Below are positions 5,489-6,465 of a DNA stretch of 6,465 bases, one piece after another. Each line of letters opens with the position of its first letter. The first letter of the stretch is position 1. The DNA is from JACDAN01 sp036554945. Its GTDB lineage: Bacteria; Actinomycetota; Thermoleophilia; Gaiellales; Gaiellaceae. The notes under the pieces are model-generated. The model was not told where the DNA came from. It did no database searches and worked only from the letters and a program-made list of their open reading frames with translations. Position numbers and translations under genes: made by a program. The stretch is from contig DATBMH010000038.1 in assembly GCA_036554945.1 (NCBI GenBank), positions 1 through 6,465 on the forward strand. Reading direction: 5' to 3'.

Positions 5489-6465
5489 GTGGCGGCGAGG
5501 AAGGAGTGGACGTCCCGGACGCTGCTCGAGGGCGTCCGCAGCGGCGACCGGCGAGCGCTCGCCCGGGCGATCACGCTCGTCGAGAACTCCGACCCGCTCG
5601 CCTACGAGCTCGTCCGTGAGCTCTACCCCGACACGGGCGGCGCCTACGCGCTCGGCATCACCGGCCCGCCGGGAGTCGGAAAGTCCAGCCTGATCAGCGC
5701 CCTCGTCCGCCACGTCCGAGAGGACGGCAAGACGGTGGGCGTCATCTCCGTCGACCCCTCGAGCCCGTTCTCGAAGGGGGCGCTCCTCGGCGACCGGATC
5801 CGTCTCTCCGACCACTTCCTCGACCCCGGCGTCTTCATCCGCTCGATGGGCACGCGGGGACACCTGGGCGGGCTCGCGGAGGCGACCCTGCAGGCGCTCC
5901 TCGTCCTCGACGCCGCCGGCCGCGACCTCGTCTTCCTCGAGACCGTCGGGACCGGCCAGAGCGAGATCGAGGTCATCGGCGTCGCCGACACGGTCGTCCT
6001 CGTCCTGATGCCCGGCTCCGGCGACTCCGTCCAGGCGCTGAAGGCCGGGATCATGGAGATCCCCGACGTGATCGCGATCAACAAGATGGATCACCCGGCC
6101 GCGAAGACGATGCTGAGCGAGGTGCGCTCGATCCTCGCGCTCGACCGCGAGCGCGAGTGGAAGCCGCCGATCGTGCTGACCGAGGCGATGCGCGGCGAGA
6201 ACGTCGCGAGGCTCTGGGACGAGCTGGCGCGGCACCGGTCGCACCTGGAGGACTCGGGCTCGCTCGACAGCCGCCGCCGCGACAACCTCCGCGGGGAGGT
6301 GTTCGAGCTCGCCTCGTCGCGCGCCAAGGACCACCTCGAGCGCTCCGTGCTCGGCGACCCCGAGCTCCAGCGCCTGCTCGAGCGCGTCCACGACCGCGAG
6401 CTCGACCCGATGACCGCCGTCCGGGAGGTGCTCGAGAAGGTGTTCAGGATTGCCGACGGGAACGG
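5489..6465 (+). CDS. meaB: MeaB/ArgK-type GTPase, mutase chaperone (3'-truncated by the window edge)
   Basis: MeaB (ArgK, human MMAA) is a cytoplasmic G3E-family GTPase. It binds coenzyme-B12-dependent acyl-CoA mutases such as methylmalonyl-CoA mutase, gating cofactor loading and guarding against inactivation. Visible residues number 325. The Walker A motif is GPPGVGKS (59-66), after a short helical N-terminus (GVRSGDRRALARAITLVE) typical of the family. Next come VDPSSPFSKGALLGDR (88-103), SMGTRGHLGGLA (119-130), ETVGTGQSE (151-159), PGSGDSVQALKAGIMEIPD (175-193) and the guanine-specificity motif NKMD (198-201). The C-terminal dimerisation helices are present, and ELDPMTA (304-310) is usually found just before the end. 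Family members are about 310-330 residues, so only a few residues are probably missing. The frame is still open at the edge, so a longer C-terminus cannot be excluded. The GTG at 5489, 10 nt after the MFS stop, matches the expected N-terminal length. A mutase gene might lie to the right of the window. Confidence 0.95.
   Translation, partial: MAARKEWTSRTLLEGVRSGDRRALARAITLVENSDPLAYELVRELYPDTGGAYALGITGPPGVGKSSLISALVRHVREDGKTVGVISVDPSSPFSKGALLGDRIRLSDHFLDPGVFIRSMGTRGHLGGLAEATLQALLVLDAAGRDLVFLETVGTGQSEIEVIGVADTVVLVLMPGSGDSVQALKAGIMEIPDVIAINKMDHPAAKTMLSEVRSILALDREREWKPPIVLTEAMRGENVARLWDELARHRSHLEDSGSLDSRRRDNLRGEVFELASSRAKDHLERSVLGDPELQRLLERVHDRELDPMTAVREVLEKVFRIADGN

Noticed and set aside
4228..5574. 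Minus-strand open frame opposite the MFS gene, and a second one at 5318-6391 opposite meaB
   Set aside because: Both products are charged and low in complexity with no family signature, mirroring the codon bias of the real genes on the plus strand.
1..6465. Mobile element, CRISPR array, tRNA/rRNA gene, toxin-antitoxin or defence system
   Set aside because: No transposase or integrase motifs, terminal inverted repeats, regularly spaced repeats or structured RNA signatures are visible. The window is filled with six protein genes of uniform composition, so I see no evidence of a novel multi-gene system.

Overview
The window is a gene-dense, very GC-rich stretch (about 70 % GC by eye). All six protein genes lie on the + strand, with 10-nt gaps or a short overlap between most of them. 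The high GC, GTG starts, poor Shine-Dalgarno sites and protein style suggest a bacterium of the phylum Actinomycetota. The class Thermoleophilia is my best guess from the look of the GGT-like protein, the HisC-like protein and the gene junctions. That placement is an inference and was not tested by any search.

Layout. Positions 2-931 hold the 3' part of ftsZ (cell-division tubulin; N-terminus outside the window). Positions 942-2510 encode a gamma-glutamyltransferase-family Ntn hydrolase. It keeps the autoprocessing Thr but differs from classical GGT at several glutamate-binding positions. Positions 2503-3012 encode a GNAT acetyltransferase whose start overlaps the GGT-like stop by 8 nt. Positions 3023-4159 encode a HisC-type PLP aminotransferase. 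These four genes run head to tail with no gap above 10 nt and could be one transcription unit.

A 65-nt spacer (4160-4224) is the only real intergenic region. It is locally AT-richer and carries a possible promoter, a short inverted repeat and the best Shine-Dalgarno site in the window. It leads into an MFS exporter-type transporter (4225-5478). Ten nt later a MeaB/ArgK-type G3E GTPase begins (5489 to the window end). This is the chaperone of B12-dependent acyl-CoA mutases, and its reading frame is still open at the right edge.

How the genes fit together. No single pathway links all six. FtsZ (division), HisC (histidine or aromatic amino-acid transamination) and MeaB (methylmalonyl-CoA mutase maintenance) are housekeeping functions. 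The GGT-like, GNAT and MFS proteins have unknown substrates. I see no mobile element, CRISPR array, RNA gene or defence system, and no convincing undescribed multi-gene system. The points most worth a second look are the divergent active site of the GGT-like protein placed directly after ftsZ, the very short FtsZ C-terminal linker, and the recurrent stop/10-nt/GTG junctions. Two of those junctions place a TAnnnT hexamer at leaderless-transcript spacing.
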